A stretch of DNA of 64,000 nucleotides, from assembly GCA_035762175.1 (NCBI GenBank), contig DASTPP010000395.1:1-64000 (forward strand), written 5' to 3'. Made by a program: the position numbers and the translations under genes. The notes beneath the pieces are model-generated. The model ran no database searches, was not told where the DNA came from, and worked only from the letters and a program-made list of their open reading frames with translations. How positions within the stretch are numbered: the stretch's first letter is position 1; each line of letters opens with the position of its first letter. Shown here piece after piece: positions 45,665 to 53,868 of the stretch. This DNA is from DASTPP01 sp035762175 (GTDB lineage: Bacteria > Myxococcota_A > Polyangia > Polyangiales > Polyangiaceae).

Positions 45665-46138
45665 ATGTGGAACATGTTCGACCCCTTCCCCATGTTCGAT
45701 CGGGTTTTCGACGACGTCATGCGGTCGGCGCTCGGCACGGCCACGGCGGCGCAGAACTACTCGCCCGCCGTCGACGTGCGCGCCGACGACGACAAGGTCG
45801 TCTTTCACTGCGACCTGCCGGGCGTACGCCGCGACGACCTCTCGCTCACGCTCGAGAACGGCGTGCTGACCATCAAGGGCGAGCGCAAGTACCGGGCGGG
45901 CTCGGGCCAAGAGAAGGTCTGGCTGGGCCGCAGCTACGGCGCCTTCTCGCGCTCGTTCTCGCTGCCCGAGGGCCTCGACGAGCAGGGCCTGTCGGCCGAG
46001 CTCGCCGACGGCGTGCTCACCATCACCGTGCCCAAGCACCCGAAGGCCAAGCCGCGCCGCATCGAGATCCGCGGCGGCTCTTCGCCCAGGCAGCTCGAGA
46101 GCGGCGAGGGCAACGGCAACGGGCAGCAGGGCGGGTGA
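45665..46138 (+). CDS. Small heat-shock protein Hsp20 (alpha-crystallin family)
   Basis: 157 residues. N-terminal MWNMFDPFPMFDRVFDDV, then the alpha-crystallin domain: VDVRADDDKVVFHCDLPGVR, LENGVLTIKGERK, YGAFSRSFSLPEGLD, ending with ELADGVLTITVPK (the A-x-x-x-G-V-L motif), and a short hydrophilic tail. ATP-independent holdase that keeps unfolding proteins soluble, cytoplasmic. TCGGAGG seven bases upstream supports ATG 45665. Probably expressed from the promoter at 45393 with a long structured leader. Confidence 0.94.
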   Translation: MWNMFDPFPMFDRVFDDVMRSALGTATAAQNYSPAVDVRADDDKVVFHCDLPGVRRDDLSLTLENGVLTIKGERKYRAGSGQEKVWLGRSYGAFSRSFSLPEGLDEQGLSAELADGVLTITVPKHPKAKPRRIEIRGGSSPRQLESGEGNGNGQQGG

Positions 46139-46582
46139 GATCGACACAACCTCCCACCCTGGGCGCAGGGGCGCCTGTGCCAAGCGACCGAGCAGGGGCG
46201 AGTGGGGCCTGGCACAGCAAAGAACATCGTGAAAACGACCCCTGAGGGGTGGCACAACCGCTCTGCAGAGCGGCACAGCGACCCCTCCGGGGTGGCACAA
46301 CCGCTCTCGAGAGCGGCACAGCGACCCCTCCGGGGGGTGCACCCGCCCAGCAGAGAGGTGCGAGCACCGCAAAGGGGTGGCCAAAGGTCTCTGCAAAGGC
46401 CTCCGGGCACCCTCCGAGGTAGCCCCCCCTCAATGCATTGACCCCCCTGGCACCTCGGAAGGTGCCCCCCCCATCAATGCAGAGACCTCCGGGCACCTGG
46501 TTGAGGTGCTTTGTTGGTTTTGAAAAGTGAGGTTTGCCCTCGAGAAGGGTCACGGGGCCCTTCGGCAGAGGCCCCCGGCACC
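46139..46582. other. Repeat-rich 444-bp gap between convergent hsp20 and helicase genes
   Basis: No gene. It contains the 43-bp tandem repeats at 46237-46340, then several inverted or dispersed copies of CCTCCGGGCACC and GGCACCTC-type motifs between 46395 and 46515. A perfect-arm element TGGCACCTCGGAAGGTGCC lies near 46448-46466. The whole gap is strongly structured. Confidence 0.65.
46237..46340. repeat. 43-bp tandem repeats containing palindromes
   Basis: Units begin GACCCCT at 46237, 46280 and 46323 (two full, one partial). Each full unit has a perfect 16-nt palindrome, CCGCTCTGCAGAGCGG in the first and CCGCTCTCGAGAGCGG in the second; the centre changes on both sides, so symmetry is retained. 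ACCCC/GGGGT arms at the start of each unit form a second small hairpin. Confidence 0.8.
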
Positions 46583-49288
46583 CTACGCGGGGGGGTCGGC
46601 CTCTCCGCGGAGAGCGTCGGACGCTCCGTCGCCCGCCACTCCGCTTGCTGTCGCTGCTTCGGCCGCGTCGCCCGCGCCTCCGCCCGCCGCCTCGCCCTCG
46701 GTCGCTCCGCCGCCCGCGTCGTCCGGGGCCTCCGCCCGCAGGCCCCCGCGCGAGGCGAAGCGGCGCAAGACGAGCGTCGGGGCGCCCTCGGCGGCGGCGC
46801 GCTCGAGGTCGACCGTGAACTCGGCGACCCAATCGTGGTTGCCCTCGGGGTCGTCGATGGTCTGCTCGACGTGCCAGGCGGCCCCGCCCTCGACGATGCG
46901 GGTCAGCCGCGGGTGGCGCGCGGCGGGGTCGACGGGCAGGCCGGGGTAGTCTTCGAAGTAGGCCTTGGCGAGGCGCTCGACGTCTTGCGGGGTGAGCTCG
47001 CCCGACGCGGCGCGCGCGATGCCCGCGGCGGACTCGTAGTCGCGCGACGAGAGGGCGCGCAGAAAGCGGAAGACCTCGTTGCGCACGAGGGCGGTGAAGC
47101 CGCGGCGGTCGGCGATGAGGTCTGGCGGGGCCGAGGGGGTCGAGGGCTCGGCCTCGCCCGTGGCGGGCGCCGCGCGCGCGCGCACGACGTTGCGCATCGA
47201 CTCCCACTCGTCGAGCAGGCTCGAGTCGACGCCGCGCACGAGGCCGCCGAAGTAGACGACCATCTCGAAGACGGCCTCGGTCTTGGCCGGGTCGGGCACG
47301 CTCTGCACGAGCGCCTTGTAGACGTCCGACAGGTAGCGCAAGAGCAGGCCCTCGGAGCGCTGCAGGCCGTACTCTTTGATGTACTCGTGAAAGGTCTGGT
47401 ACGTCTCGTACATCTCGCGCGCGACCGACTTCGGGCGAATGTTCTCGTGCCCGACCCAGGGGTGCTTGGCCGCGAAGGCGTTGAACGACTCGTAGATCAG
47501 GTCGCGGTTCGGCTTGGGGTACTCGAGCTTCTCGAGCTCGGCCATGCGCTCTTCGTACTCGACGCCCGCGGCCTTGAGCTCGCCGAGCTTCTGCGTCTTC
47601 AGGGCGTCGAGCTGCTTCGACAGAATGAGCTCGGGGTCTTCGAGAATCGACTCGACCATCGTGAGCAGGTCGAGCGCGTAGGCGGGCGACTGCGGGTCGA
47701 GCAAACGCAGGGACTCGAGCAGGTAGAGCGAGAGCGACTGGTTGAGCGAGAAGTCGCTCTGCAGGTCGACGTTGACCCGCAGCCCCCCCTCGGCATGGGG
47801 GCGCAGCTCGACGATGCCCGCCTCGACGAGCGAGCGGAAGAGCATGCGCGCCGTCCGGCCGTGGTTCTTGCGCGAGGTCGGGCCCTCGTGGCACGAGCGA
47901 ATGAGGTCTTTCATCGCCCGGCAGCCGCCCTCGGGGCGCGAGAGCACGTTCAGCAGCATGCCGTGGCTCACCTGGAAGCGCGACAGCAGCGGCTCGGGCT
48001 GCGACTTGACGAGCCGCTCGAAGGTCGACTTGTCCCAGTGCACGTAGCCGCGCTCGGGGGGCTTCTTGCGGACGATCTTGCGCTTCTTCGCCGGGTCGTC
48101 GCCCGCCTTCTGCTCGAGGCGGATGTTCTCGACGACGTGCTCGGGCGCCTGCACGACGACGGCGCCCCGGTCGTCGAAGCCCTTGCGCCCGGCGCGGCCG
48201 CTAATCTGCTGGAAGTCGCGCACGCTCAGGATGCCGAGCTTCTCGCCGTCGAACTTGAAGAGCTTGGTGAAGAGCACCGTGCGAATGGGGATGTTCACGC
48301 CGACGCCGAGCGTGTCGGTGCCGCAGATGACCTTGAGCATGCCGCGCTGGGCGAGCTTCTCGACGAGCAGCCGGTACTTGGGCAAGAGGCCCGCGTGGTG
48401 CAGGCCGACGCCGTGGCGCAGGTAGCGCTGGACGTCCTTGCCGTAGGGGCTGTCGAACTTGAAGCCCGCGAGCGCCTCGGCGATGGCTTTTTTCTCGTCC
48501 TTCGTGCAGTAGTCGGTGCTCATGAGGTTCTGGGCCTCTTCGGCGGCCGAGCGCTGCGTGAAGTTGACGACGTAGATGGGGTACTTGTTCTGCTTGACGA
48601 GCTCGAGAATGGTCTCGTGCAGCGGCGTCTCGCGGTACTCGAAGTCGAGCGGCACCGGCCGCTCGGTCGAGCGCACGATCGCGGTGTCTTTGCCGGTGAG
48701 GGCCGTCAGCGCCTTGGCGAACTTCTCGGAGTCGCCCATCGTCGCCGACATCAGCAAGAAGGTCGACTGCGGCATCGTGAGCAGGGGCACCTGCCAGGCG
48801 ACGCCGCGCTCGCGGTCGGCGTAGTAGTGGAACTCGTCGATGACCACGTGGTCGACCGGCAGCTCGCGCCCGGTGCGAAGCGCCATGTTGGCCAAGATCT
48901 CGGCCGTGCAGCAGAGCACGGGGGCGTTGCGGTTGACGCTCGCGTCGCCGGTCAGCATGCCGACGTGCTCGGCGCCGAACTCGCGGCAGAGCGCGAAGAA
49001 CTTCTCGCTGACGAGCGCCTTGATCGGGCAGGTGTAGACGGCGGTCTTGTTCTCGGCGAGCGCCTTGAAGATGAACGCGCTCGCGACGAGCGACTTGCCC
49101 GAGCCGGTCGGGGTGTTCAAGATGACGTTCTTGCCGCCGACCAGCTCCAAGATGGCCTCCTCTTGGGCCGGGTAGAGCGAGACCTCTTGCTCGGCGACGT
49201 AGCGCAGAAACCCCTCCAAGATGGTGTCGGGGTTGGTGTTCGACTCGGGCGGCAGGGCCCGCAAGAGCTGGGCGTCGGTCGTGTACAT
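46583..49288 (-). CDS. DEAD/DEAH-box helicase with a DUF3516-type C-terminal domain
   Basis: 901 residues from ATG 49288 (MYTTDAQLL). RecA-like domains with Walker A TPTGSGKS, DEFH (DExH box), SAT motif (LMSATMG), then VGLHHAGLLPKYR, GTDTLGVGVNIP and QISGRAGRKG of Ski2-like superfamily 2 helicases. The long C-terminal part (from about 450) with GYVHWDKSTFERLVKSQPEP is the DUF3516 region. Probably an RNA or DNA helicase of unknown target. The extra N-terminus in the upstream frame comes from GC repeats and was dropped. The C-terminal 50 residues are Ala/Gly-rich and poorly conserved-looking. Confidence 0.92.
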   Translation of the reverse strand: MYTTDAQLLRALPPESNTNPDTILEGFLRYVAEQEVSLYPAQEEAILELVGGKNVILNTPTGSGKSLVASAFIFKALAENKTAVYTCPIKALVSEKFFALCREFGAEHVGMLTGDASVNRNAPVLCCTAEILANMALRTGRELPVDHVVIDEFHYYADRERGVAWQVPLLTMPQSTFLLMSATMGDSEKFAKALTALTGKDTAIVRSTERPVPLDFEYRETPLHETILELVKQNKYPIYVVNFTQRSAAEEAQNLMSTDYCTKDEKKAIAEALAGFKFDSPYGKDVQRYLRHGVGLHHAGLLPKYRLLVEKLAQRGMLKVICGTDTLGVGVNIPIRTVLFTKLFKFDGEKLGILSVRDFQQISGRAGRKGFDDRGAVVVQAPEHVVENIRLEQKAGDDPAKKRKIVRKKPPERGYVHWDKSTFERLVKSQPEPLLSRFQVSHGMLLNVLSRPEGGCRAMKDLIRSCHEGPTSRKNHGRTARMLFRSLVEAGIVELRPHAEGGLRVNVDLQSDFSLNQSLSLYLLESLRLLDPQSPAYALDLLTMVESILEDPELILSKQLDALKTQKLGELKAAGVEYEERMAELEKLEYPKPNRDLIYESFNAFAAKHPWVGHENIRPKSVAREMYETYQTFHEYIKEYGLQRSEGLLLRYLSDVYKALVQSVPDPAKTEAVFEMVVYFGGLVRGVDSSLLDEWESMRNVVRARAAPATGEAEPSTPSAPPDLIADRRGFTALVRNEVFRFLRALSSRDYESAAGIARAASGELTPQDVERLAKAYFEDYPGLPVDPAARHPRLTRIVEGGAAWHVEQTIDDPEGNHDWVAEFTVDLERAAAEGAPTLVLRRFASRGGLRAEAPDDAGGGATEGEAAGGGAGDAAEAATASGVAGDGASDALRGEADPPA

Positions 49289-49374
49289 GGCGGCGGGGCG
49301 AGGGGCGCGCGGGGGCGGCCGCGGCCGCTCGAAGGGGCCACGCGCCCGGGCGCCGGTCAAGGGGGTTGCCGCGC

Positions 49375-49549
49375 GCGGGCGCCGATCCGGGCGGCGGGCG
49401 TGCGGGCGCCGATGCGGGCGGCGGGTGTGCGGGGGCATGCGGGCGCCGATTCGGGCGGCGGGGGCTCGGGCGTGCGGGCGCCGATTCGGGCGGCGGGGGC
49501 GCGGGGGCGTGCGGGCGCCGATCCGGGCGGCGGGGGCGCGGGCGCGCGC
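49375..49549. repeat. Five direct repeats of a GCGGGCGCCGAT unit
   Basis: GCGGGCGCCGAT(C/G/T)CGGGCGG starts at 49375, 49402, 49439, 49474 and 49511, with periods of 27, 37, 35 and 37 bp. Intergenic, upstream of the helicase gene. Confidence 0.8.
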
Positions 49550-49649
49550 TTCGGGCGCCGTGAACTCGCCCTCCCGAGAGGAGGGCTCAGACAGCAGGGG
49601 ACCCGCCCTTCGCGCGCGCCCGCGCCCCCGCCGCCCGGATCGGCGCCCG
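49512..49649 (-). repeat. Structured inverted-repeat element, copy A
   Basis: Perfect 38-nt inverted arms (49512-49549 and 49612-49649) flank a 62-nt core. The core is 18 nt (TTCGGGCGCCGTGAACTC), a hairpin GCCCTCC/GGAGGGC (49568-49586) and 25 nt (containing GACAGCAGGGGACCCGCCCT). Copy B at 60693-60822 has the same plan. On the minus strand the element begins 23 nt after the stop of the WalJ-like gene, so it would form the 3' end of that transcript. Confidence 0.85.
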
Positions 49650-49672
49650 AGGGCTGGTCGCTTCGGGGCTAG

Positions 49673-50515
49673 CTAAAAGGGCAGCGCGAGCTGGCTGTGC
49701 GCCGCGGGCGCCGCCGGGCGGGGCGCGTAGGTCGGGGCGGCGAGGGGCGCGGCGGGCGGCGGGGCGGCGAGGTCGAGCGAGAGGGGCCCGCGGGGCGGGG
49801 CGACGAAGAGGCGGACGCGGCGGCCGGCCAGCGCCTCGTGGGCCGAGGCGAGGGCGAGCGCCGGGCGGTTGTTGGTCTCCGAGAGGTGCATCAAGACGAC
49901 GGCGCTCGCCTTCGGGGGCAGCGCGCGCAGGAGCTCGGCCGCCTGGGCGTTCGACAGGTGGCCCTTGGCCGAGGCGATGCGGCGCTTGAGGTAGGGCGGG
50001 TAGGGCCCGCCCTGCAGCATCGCCGCGTCGTGGTTCGACTCGAGCAAGACGAGGTCGCACGCCGCGAACGCCTCGGGCAGCGCCGGCGGCACCTCGCCGA
50101 GGTCGGTGGCGAGGCCGGCGCGCAGGCCCCCCGCCTCGAACACGAGCGCGACCTGGGCCGCGTCGTGGGGCAGGGGCGTCGGCCGGACGGTCAGGCCGCC
50201 GATGGCGAAGGGCTCGCGGGGCGAGAAGCGCTTGAGCTTCAGCGTCGGGGGCGGCTCGACGGCGCGCGCCGTGGCCTCGGACATGTGCACCGTCAGGCCG
50301 AAGCGGCGCGCGAGCGGCTGGTAGTGGCCGACGTGATCGCTGTGCGCGTGGGTGACGACGAGCGCGCTCGGGGGCGCGCCGCGGTCGCCGGCGCGCTCGA
50401 GCAGGGCCGCGAGCGTGCGGGGGCCGAGGCCCGCGTCGACGAGCACGCGCGCGCCGCCGCCCTCGACCAGCGTCACGTTGCCCCCGCTGCCGCTCGCGAC
50501 GATGGTGACGCGCAC
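49673..50515 (-). CDS. WalJ/YycJ-like metallo-beta-lactamase hydrolase
   Basis: 280 residues from GTG 50515. MBL-fold zinc motif THAHSDH (about 54-60) with further ligands in the LPHDAAQ and ATDLGE regions. LLESNHDAAMLQGGPYPPYL and KGHLSN followed by VLMHLSETNN are signatures of the WalJ/YycJ family (related to single-strand exonuclease or DNA-replication-linked hydrolases). A Pro/Ala-rich tail follows. Cytoplasmic. A structured element follows its stop codon by 23 nt. Confidence 0.91.
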   Translation of the reverse strand: MRVTIVASGSGGNVTLVEGGGARVLVDAGLGPRTLAALLERAGDRGAPPSALVVTHAHSDHVGHYQPLARRFGLTVHMSEATARAVEPPPTLKLKRFSPREPFAIGGLTVRPTPLPHDAAQVALVFEAGGLRAGLATDLGEVPPALPEAFAACDLVLLESNHDAAMLQGGPYPPYLKRRIASAKGHLSNAQAAELLRALPPKASAVVLMHLSETNNRPALALASAHEALAGRRVRLFVAPPRGPLSLDLAAPPPAAPLAAPTYAPRPAAPAAHSQLALPF

Positions 50516-50586
50516 GGGTCGAGTCTTGCCACGTGCGGCCGCGGGGCGGAAGGGTCACACCTCGGCCCGGCGCGGCGGCCCGGCGA

Positions 50587-50651
50587 ACGGTTACGCCCCG
50601 GCGCGGCGGCGCACGGTCACGCCCCGGCGCGGCGGCGCACGGTCACGCTCG
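50587..50651. repeat. 26-bp tandem repeat
   Basis: Units 50587-50612 and 50613-50638 (ACGGTTACGCCCCGGCGCGG and ACGGTCACGCCCCGGCGCGG...) plus a partial from 50639. A degenerate earlier copy precedes them. Confidence 0.7.
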
Positions 50652-51021
50652 GGCGAGGCGAGGGGCCGTCGCGCCCGGGGCCGCGCTGTCAGAGGCGGCG
50701 GCGCGCGGCCTCGCCACGAGCTCGGGGGGCGGCTTCGAACGCGCTCGGGGGATTGGATGCCGGCGCGCGAAGCACGTTGCGGGCCGGAGGGTCGGGCCGA
50801 ACGCGGTGGGGCAGGGCGCGCCGGCTCGAACGCGACGGTGGGGCGATTTGCACCGCCACGAGGCGGTGATTTTACGGGGCGAGGAGGGCGGGCCGCGTTT
50901 GGAGAAAGGGGCTGCGGCGCGCACTTTGGGGGGGCCCTCCGGGATTGGCACGCCCTTCGCTTTTGTGGGGCGATGCGGGGGCCCTGCGGGCCCACGACGA
51001 CCCTTTCACCAAAGGCCCCCC

Positions 51022-51048
51022 GTTGAAAACAACGAGTCAATCGTAAAA
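51022..51048 (+). promoter_or_regulatory. Candidate promoter of the DUF4398/OmpA gene pair
   Basis: TTGAAA lies within the small palindrome GTTGAAAACAAC, and TAAAAC follows about 15 bp later. This is the only AT-rich stretch in the gap. Spacing is short of the ideal 17 bp, so this is tentative. Confidence 0.3.
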
Positions 51049-51065
51049 CGGAGAGGGACACTGTC

Positions 51066-51467
51066 ATGAAAACCATCGCTCTCGGACTGGTTGCGCTCTC
51101 GGCCCTGGCGGCCGGCTGCGCGTCGACCCCCCTGCCGGCCGACCGCATGGGCAACGCCCAGGCGTCGATCCGCGGCGCGGAAGTGGCCGGGGCGCGCGGC
51201 GAGCCGACCGCAGCGCTCCACCTGCGCCTCGCCCAAGAGAACTACGACAAGGCCATCAAGATGGCCAAGGACGGCGACACCGAGCGCGCCAAGCTCGTGC
51301 TGCAGCGCTCCGAGGCCGACGCCGAGCTCGCGCTCCTGCTCGCCAAGGAGCACACCGAGCGCGCCGAGGCCCAGCGGCTGATGGAGCAGGCGCAGGGCGG
51401 CGTCGTCGTGCCGCCGCCGGCGTCGCCGGTGCCCGCGACCCCGGCGCCCCAGACCCCGGTGCCCTGA
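51066..51467 (+). CDS. DUF4398 domain lipoprotein
   Basis: 133 residues. Signal peptide with lipobox LAAGC (C18), then a helical DUF4398-like region (MGNAQASIRGAEVAGARGEP, LRLAQENYDKAIKMAKDGDT, LVLQRSEADAELALLLAKEH) and a Pro/Ala tail. Such lipoproteins are commonly encoded next to OmpA-family proteins, as here. Probably an outer-membrane-attached periplasmic protein that supports envelope structure. GGAGAGGG upstream supports the start. Confidence 0.88.
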   Translation: MKTIALGLVALSALAAGCASTPLPADRMGNAQASIRGAEVAGARGEPTAALHLRLAQENYDKAIKMAKDGDTERAKLVLQRSEADAELALLLAKEHTERAEAQRLMEQAQGGVVVPPPASPVPATPAPQTPVP

Positions 51468-51522
51468 GGGCGTTTTCCGAACGATGACGAAGACGAACGA
51501 ACGGACCCTCAAGGAGAACGCC

Positions 51523-52470
51523 ATGAATTCGCCCCGCAACCTCTGGAAACTGCTCCCCCTGACCGCGCTGCCGCTCTTCGCGCTCGGGTGCTCCTCGACG
51601 CAGCCGCCGCGCGAGCTCATCGACGCGCGCGCCGCCTACGCCCGCGCCCAGGCCGACGCGCGCGTCACCTCGCTCGCGCCGACGCAGCTGCACGTGGCCA
51701 AGACCACGCTCGACACGGCCGAGCGGCACTTCCGCGACGAGGGCGACGAGCCCGAGACGCGCGACCTCGCCTACATCGCCGAGCGGCGCGCCCGCTACGC
51801 CGAGGTGCAGGCCGGCCTGCTCACCGCCCAGCGGCAGAAGGCCGAGGCCGTCACCGAGTCGCAGCGGCGGCTCGCGATGAGCGCGCAGCAGTCGCAGTCC
51901 GACCTGCGGCAGACCAAGTCGCAGCTCGACCAGGAGAAGGCCCGCCGCCAGCAGGCCGAGCTCCGGGCCAAGGAGGCGATGGACAGCCTCGCCCGCATCG
52001 CCGCCATCAAGCAGGAAGACCGCGGCATGGTCATCACCCTGTCGGGCAGCGTGCTCTTCGCGTCCGGCAAGTGGACGCTCCTGCCCAGCGCGAGCAGCCG
52101 CCTCGAGGAGGTCGCCCGCGCCCTGAAGGAGCAGGAGGGGCGCAACATCACCATCGAGGGCCACACCGACTCGGTCGGCAACGACGCGTCCAACATGACG
52201 CTCTCGCAGAAGCGCGCCGACTCGGTGCGCGAGTTCCTCGTCTCGCGCGGCGTGCCCGCCGACCGCGTGCGCTCGGTGGGCGTCGGCGAAGGCCGGCCCG
52301 TCGCCGACAACCAGTCGACCGAGGGCCGCGCCAACAACCGCCGCGTCGAGATCATCATCGAGGCCTCGCGCGAGACGGGCGGCAACCAGCCGGCCGGCAC
52401 GCTGGGCTCGGGCATCCAGCCCTCCTCGACCGGCTCGGGCTCGGGCACCACGACCCAGCCGAACCGCTGA
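51523..52470 (+). CDS. OmpA-family outer-membrane lipoprotein
   Basis: 315 residues from ATG 51523, with AAGGAG six bases upstream (the frame opens at 51484). Lipobox FALGC (C23). A helical DUF4398-like N-domain and a coiled coil (AQQSQSDLRQTKSQLDQEKA) are followed by a C-terminal OmpA domain (LFASGKWTLLP, ITIEGHTDSVGNDASNMTLS, RVRSVGVGEGRPVADN, RANNRRVEI). The domain should bind peptidoglycan and tie the outer membrane to the wall. It lies 55 bp after the DUF4398 lipoprotein, likely in one operon. Confidence 0.93.
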   Translation: MNSPRNLWKLLPLTALPLFALGCSSTQPPRELIDARAAYARAQADARVTSLAPTQLHVAKTTLDTAERHFRDEGDEPETRDLAYIAERRARYAEVQAGLLTAQRQKAEAVTESQRRLAMSAQQSQSDLRQTKSQLDQEKARRQQAELRAKEAMDSLARIAAIKQEDRGMVITLSGSVLFASGKWTLLPSASSRLEEVARALKEQEGRNITIEGHTDSVGNDASNMTLSQKRADSVREFLVSRGVPADRVRSVGVGEGRPVADNQSTEGRANNRRVEIIIEASRETGGNQPAGTLGSGIQPSSTGSGSGTTTQPNR

Positions 52471-52612
52471 CGGCGGGGCGGGCCGGCCGGGGCCCTCCGG
52501 TCGGCCCGCTCGAGCACCGACCGCGCCGCGCCCGGGCTCGGGCGCGGCGCGGTCGAGCGGCTCTCGCCGCGAGCCAGCTCGAGGGCGCCGGCCGGGCGCT
52601 CGGGTCGGAGCT

Positions 52613-53803
52613 TCAGGCCCGCGCGCCGTCTTCGGGGTGCAGCTCGAGGCAGGTGATCTCGGCGGGCACGCCGACGCGCATGGGCGGGCCCCAGTAGCCG
52701 GTGCCGCGGTTGACGTAGACCCAGGTGTCTTCGAGCCGGTGCAGGCCCGCGACGAAGGGCTGCTGCAGGCGCACCAGGAAGTTCCACGGGAAGATCTGGC
52801 CGCCGTGGGTGTGCCCCGAGAGCTGCAGCCCGACGCCGAGCGCGGCGGCCTCGGCGGCGCACCGGGGCTGGTGGGCGAGCAGGACGAGCTCGCGCGAGGG
52901 GTCGCGCCCGGCGAGCGCGCGGGGCAGGTCGTGGCCGTGGCCGGGCAAGAGGCGCTTGCTCGTCCAGTCGTCGACGCCGGCGAGGTCGAACGAGGCGTCG
53001 CCCTCGCCGACCGAGACGCGCTCGTTGCGCAGGGCGCGCACGCCGAGCCGGCCGAGCTCGTCGAGCCACTCGTCGGCCCCCGAGTAGTACTCGTGGTTGC
53101 CGGTGACGAAGTAGACGCCGTACTTCGCCCTGAGCGCGCCGAGGGGCGCGACGTGCTCGCGCAGGCGCGCGACGGGCCCGTCGACCAGGTCGCCCGTGAT
53201 GGCGACGACGTCGGGCTCGAGGGCGTTGACCTGCGCGACGACGCGCTCGAGAAAGTCGCGGCCGAGGGTCGGGCCGATGTGCACGTCGGAGATCTGCACG
53301 ACGCGCGTGCCGGCGAGCGCGCCCGGCAGCCTGCGCAGCCCGACGCGCACGCGGTCGACGCGCACCGCGCCGAGGGCGCTCGCGAGCCCCGCGGCGCCGC
53401 CGGCGAGGCCGAGCGCGGCCGACGCCCCGGCGAGCAGGCGCGCGAGCGCGAGGCGGCGCTCGGGCTCGTCGGGGCCGGGGCCGGCGCGCACGAGCGCGAG
53501 CAGCCCCCGCGCGAGGTCGGCGCCGAGGGTGACGACGAGCAAGAGGAACGACAGGCCCAGCCAGCTGTAGGCGGCGAGGGCGAAGGGCCGCACGAGCTCG
53601 CGGGGCAGGGGCGCGGCGCCGAGCGCGAAGGCGGCGGGCAGCGAGGCGGCGCCGGCGACCAGCAGGGCCGTCGCCGCGCCCCGGTAGGGCGGGGGCAGGT
53701 GCGCGTCGCGCACGAGCCGCGCCCAGAGGTAGTAGTGGTACGACCCGAGGACGAGCGAGCTGAGGGCGAGGAAGAAGACGACCTGAAGGAGGGAGCGGTT
53801 CAT
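52613..53803 (-). CDS. Membrane metallophosphoesterase
   Basis: 396 residues. Four hydrophobic segments in the first ~150 residues (LLQVVFFLALSSLVLGSYHY, ALLVAGAASLPAAFALG, LAAYSWLGLSFLLLVVTLGA, plus an Ala-rich one), then a calcineurin-like domain: ISDVHIG, TGDLVDG, TGNHEYY, and SGHTHGGQ. YaeI/LpxG-like organisation suggests action on a phospholipid or nucleotide at the inner membrane. ATG 53803 precedes the first hydrophobic helix. Same strand as the BtuF-like gene, 65 bp downstream of it. Confidence 0.9.
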   Translation of the reverse strand: MNRSLLQVVFFLALSSLVLGSYHYYLWARLVRDAHLPPPYRGAATALLVAGAASLPAAFALGAAPLPRELVRPFALAAYSWLGLSFLLLVVTLGADLARGLLALVRAGPGPDEPERRLALARLLAGASAALGLAGGAAGLASALGAVRVDRVRVGLRRLPGALAGTRVVQISDVHIGPTLGRDFLERVVAQVNALEPDVVAITGDLVDGPVARLREHVAPLGALRAKYGVYFVTGNHEYYSGADEWLDELGRLGVRALRNERVSVGEGDASFDLAGVDDWTSKRLLPGHGHDLPRALAGRDPSRELVLLAHQPRCAAEAAALGVGLQLSGHTHGGQIFPWNFLVRLQQPFVAGLHRLEDTWVYVNRGTGYWGPPMRVGVPAEITCLELHPEDGARA

Positions 53804-53868
53804 GGGGGCCTTCTGGCGCGGCGGGCCGGAGCCCGGGCCCGGGGCGGGCCCCGCACCAGAAGCGGCCC

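Larger units (their letters stand above)
49289..49672. other. Repeat-filled gap between the helicase and WalJ-like genes
   Basis: 384 bp without a gene. It consists of a five-unit direct repeat array (49375-49549) whose last unit is also the left arm of the inverted-repeat element at 49512-49649. The helicase promoter must lie here but none is recognisable. Confidence 0.6.
50516..51065. other. 550-bp gap between divergent genes
   Basis: No supported gene. A 26-bp repeat lies at 50587-50651. The last 50 bp before 51066 are AT-richer (GTTGAAAACAACGAGTCAAT followed by CGTAAAACGG) and probably carry the promoter of the DUF4398 lipoprotein gene; GGAGAGGG is its ribosome-binding site. Confidence 0.5.

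Noticed and set aside
46139..46410. Short minus-strand frames rich in Cys/His/Arg over the repeat region
   Set aside because: They are translations of the 43-bp palindromic repeats and the hsp20 complement, without an independent start or conserved feature.
49375..49549. Possible CRISPR array
   Set aside because: Repeat spacing is irregular (27-37 bp), the units are GC-rich with no distinct spacers, and no cas genes are near.
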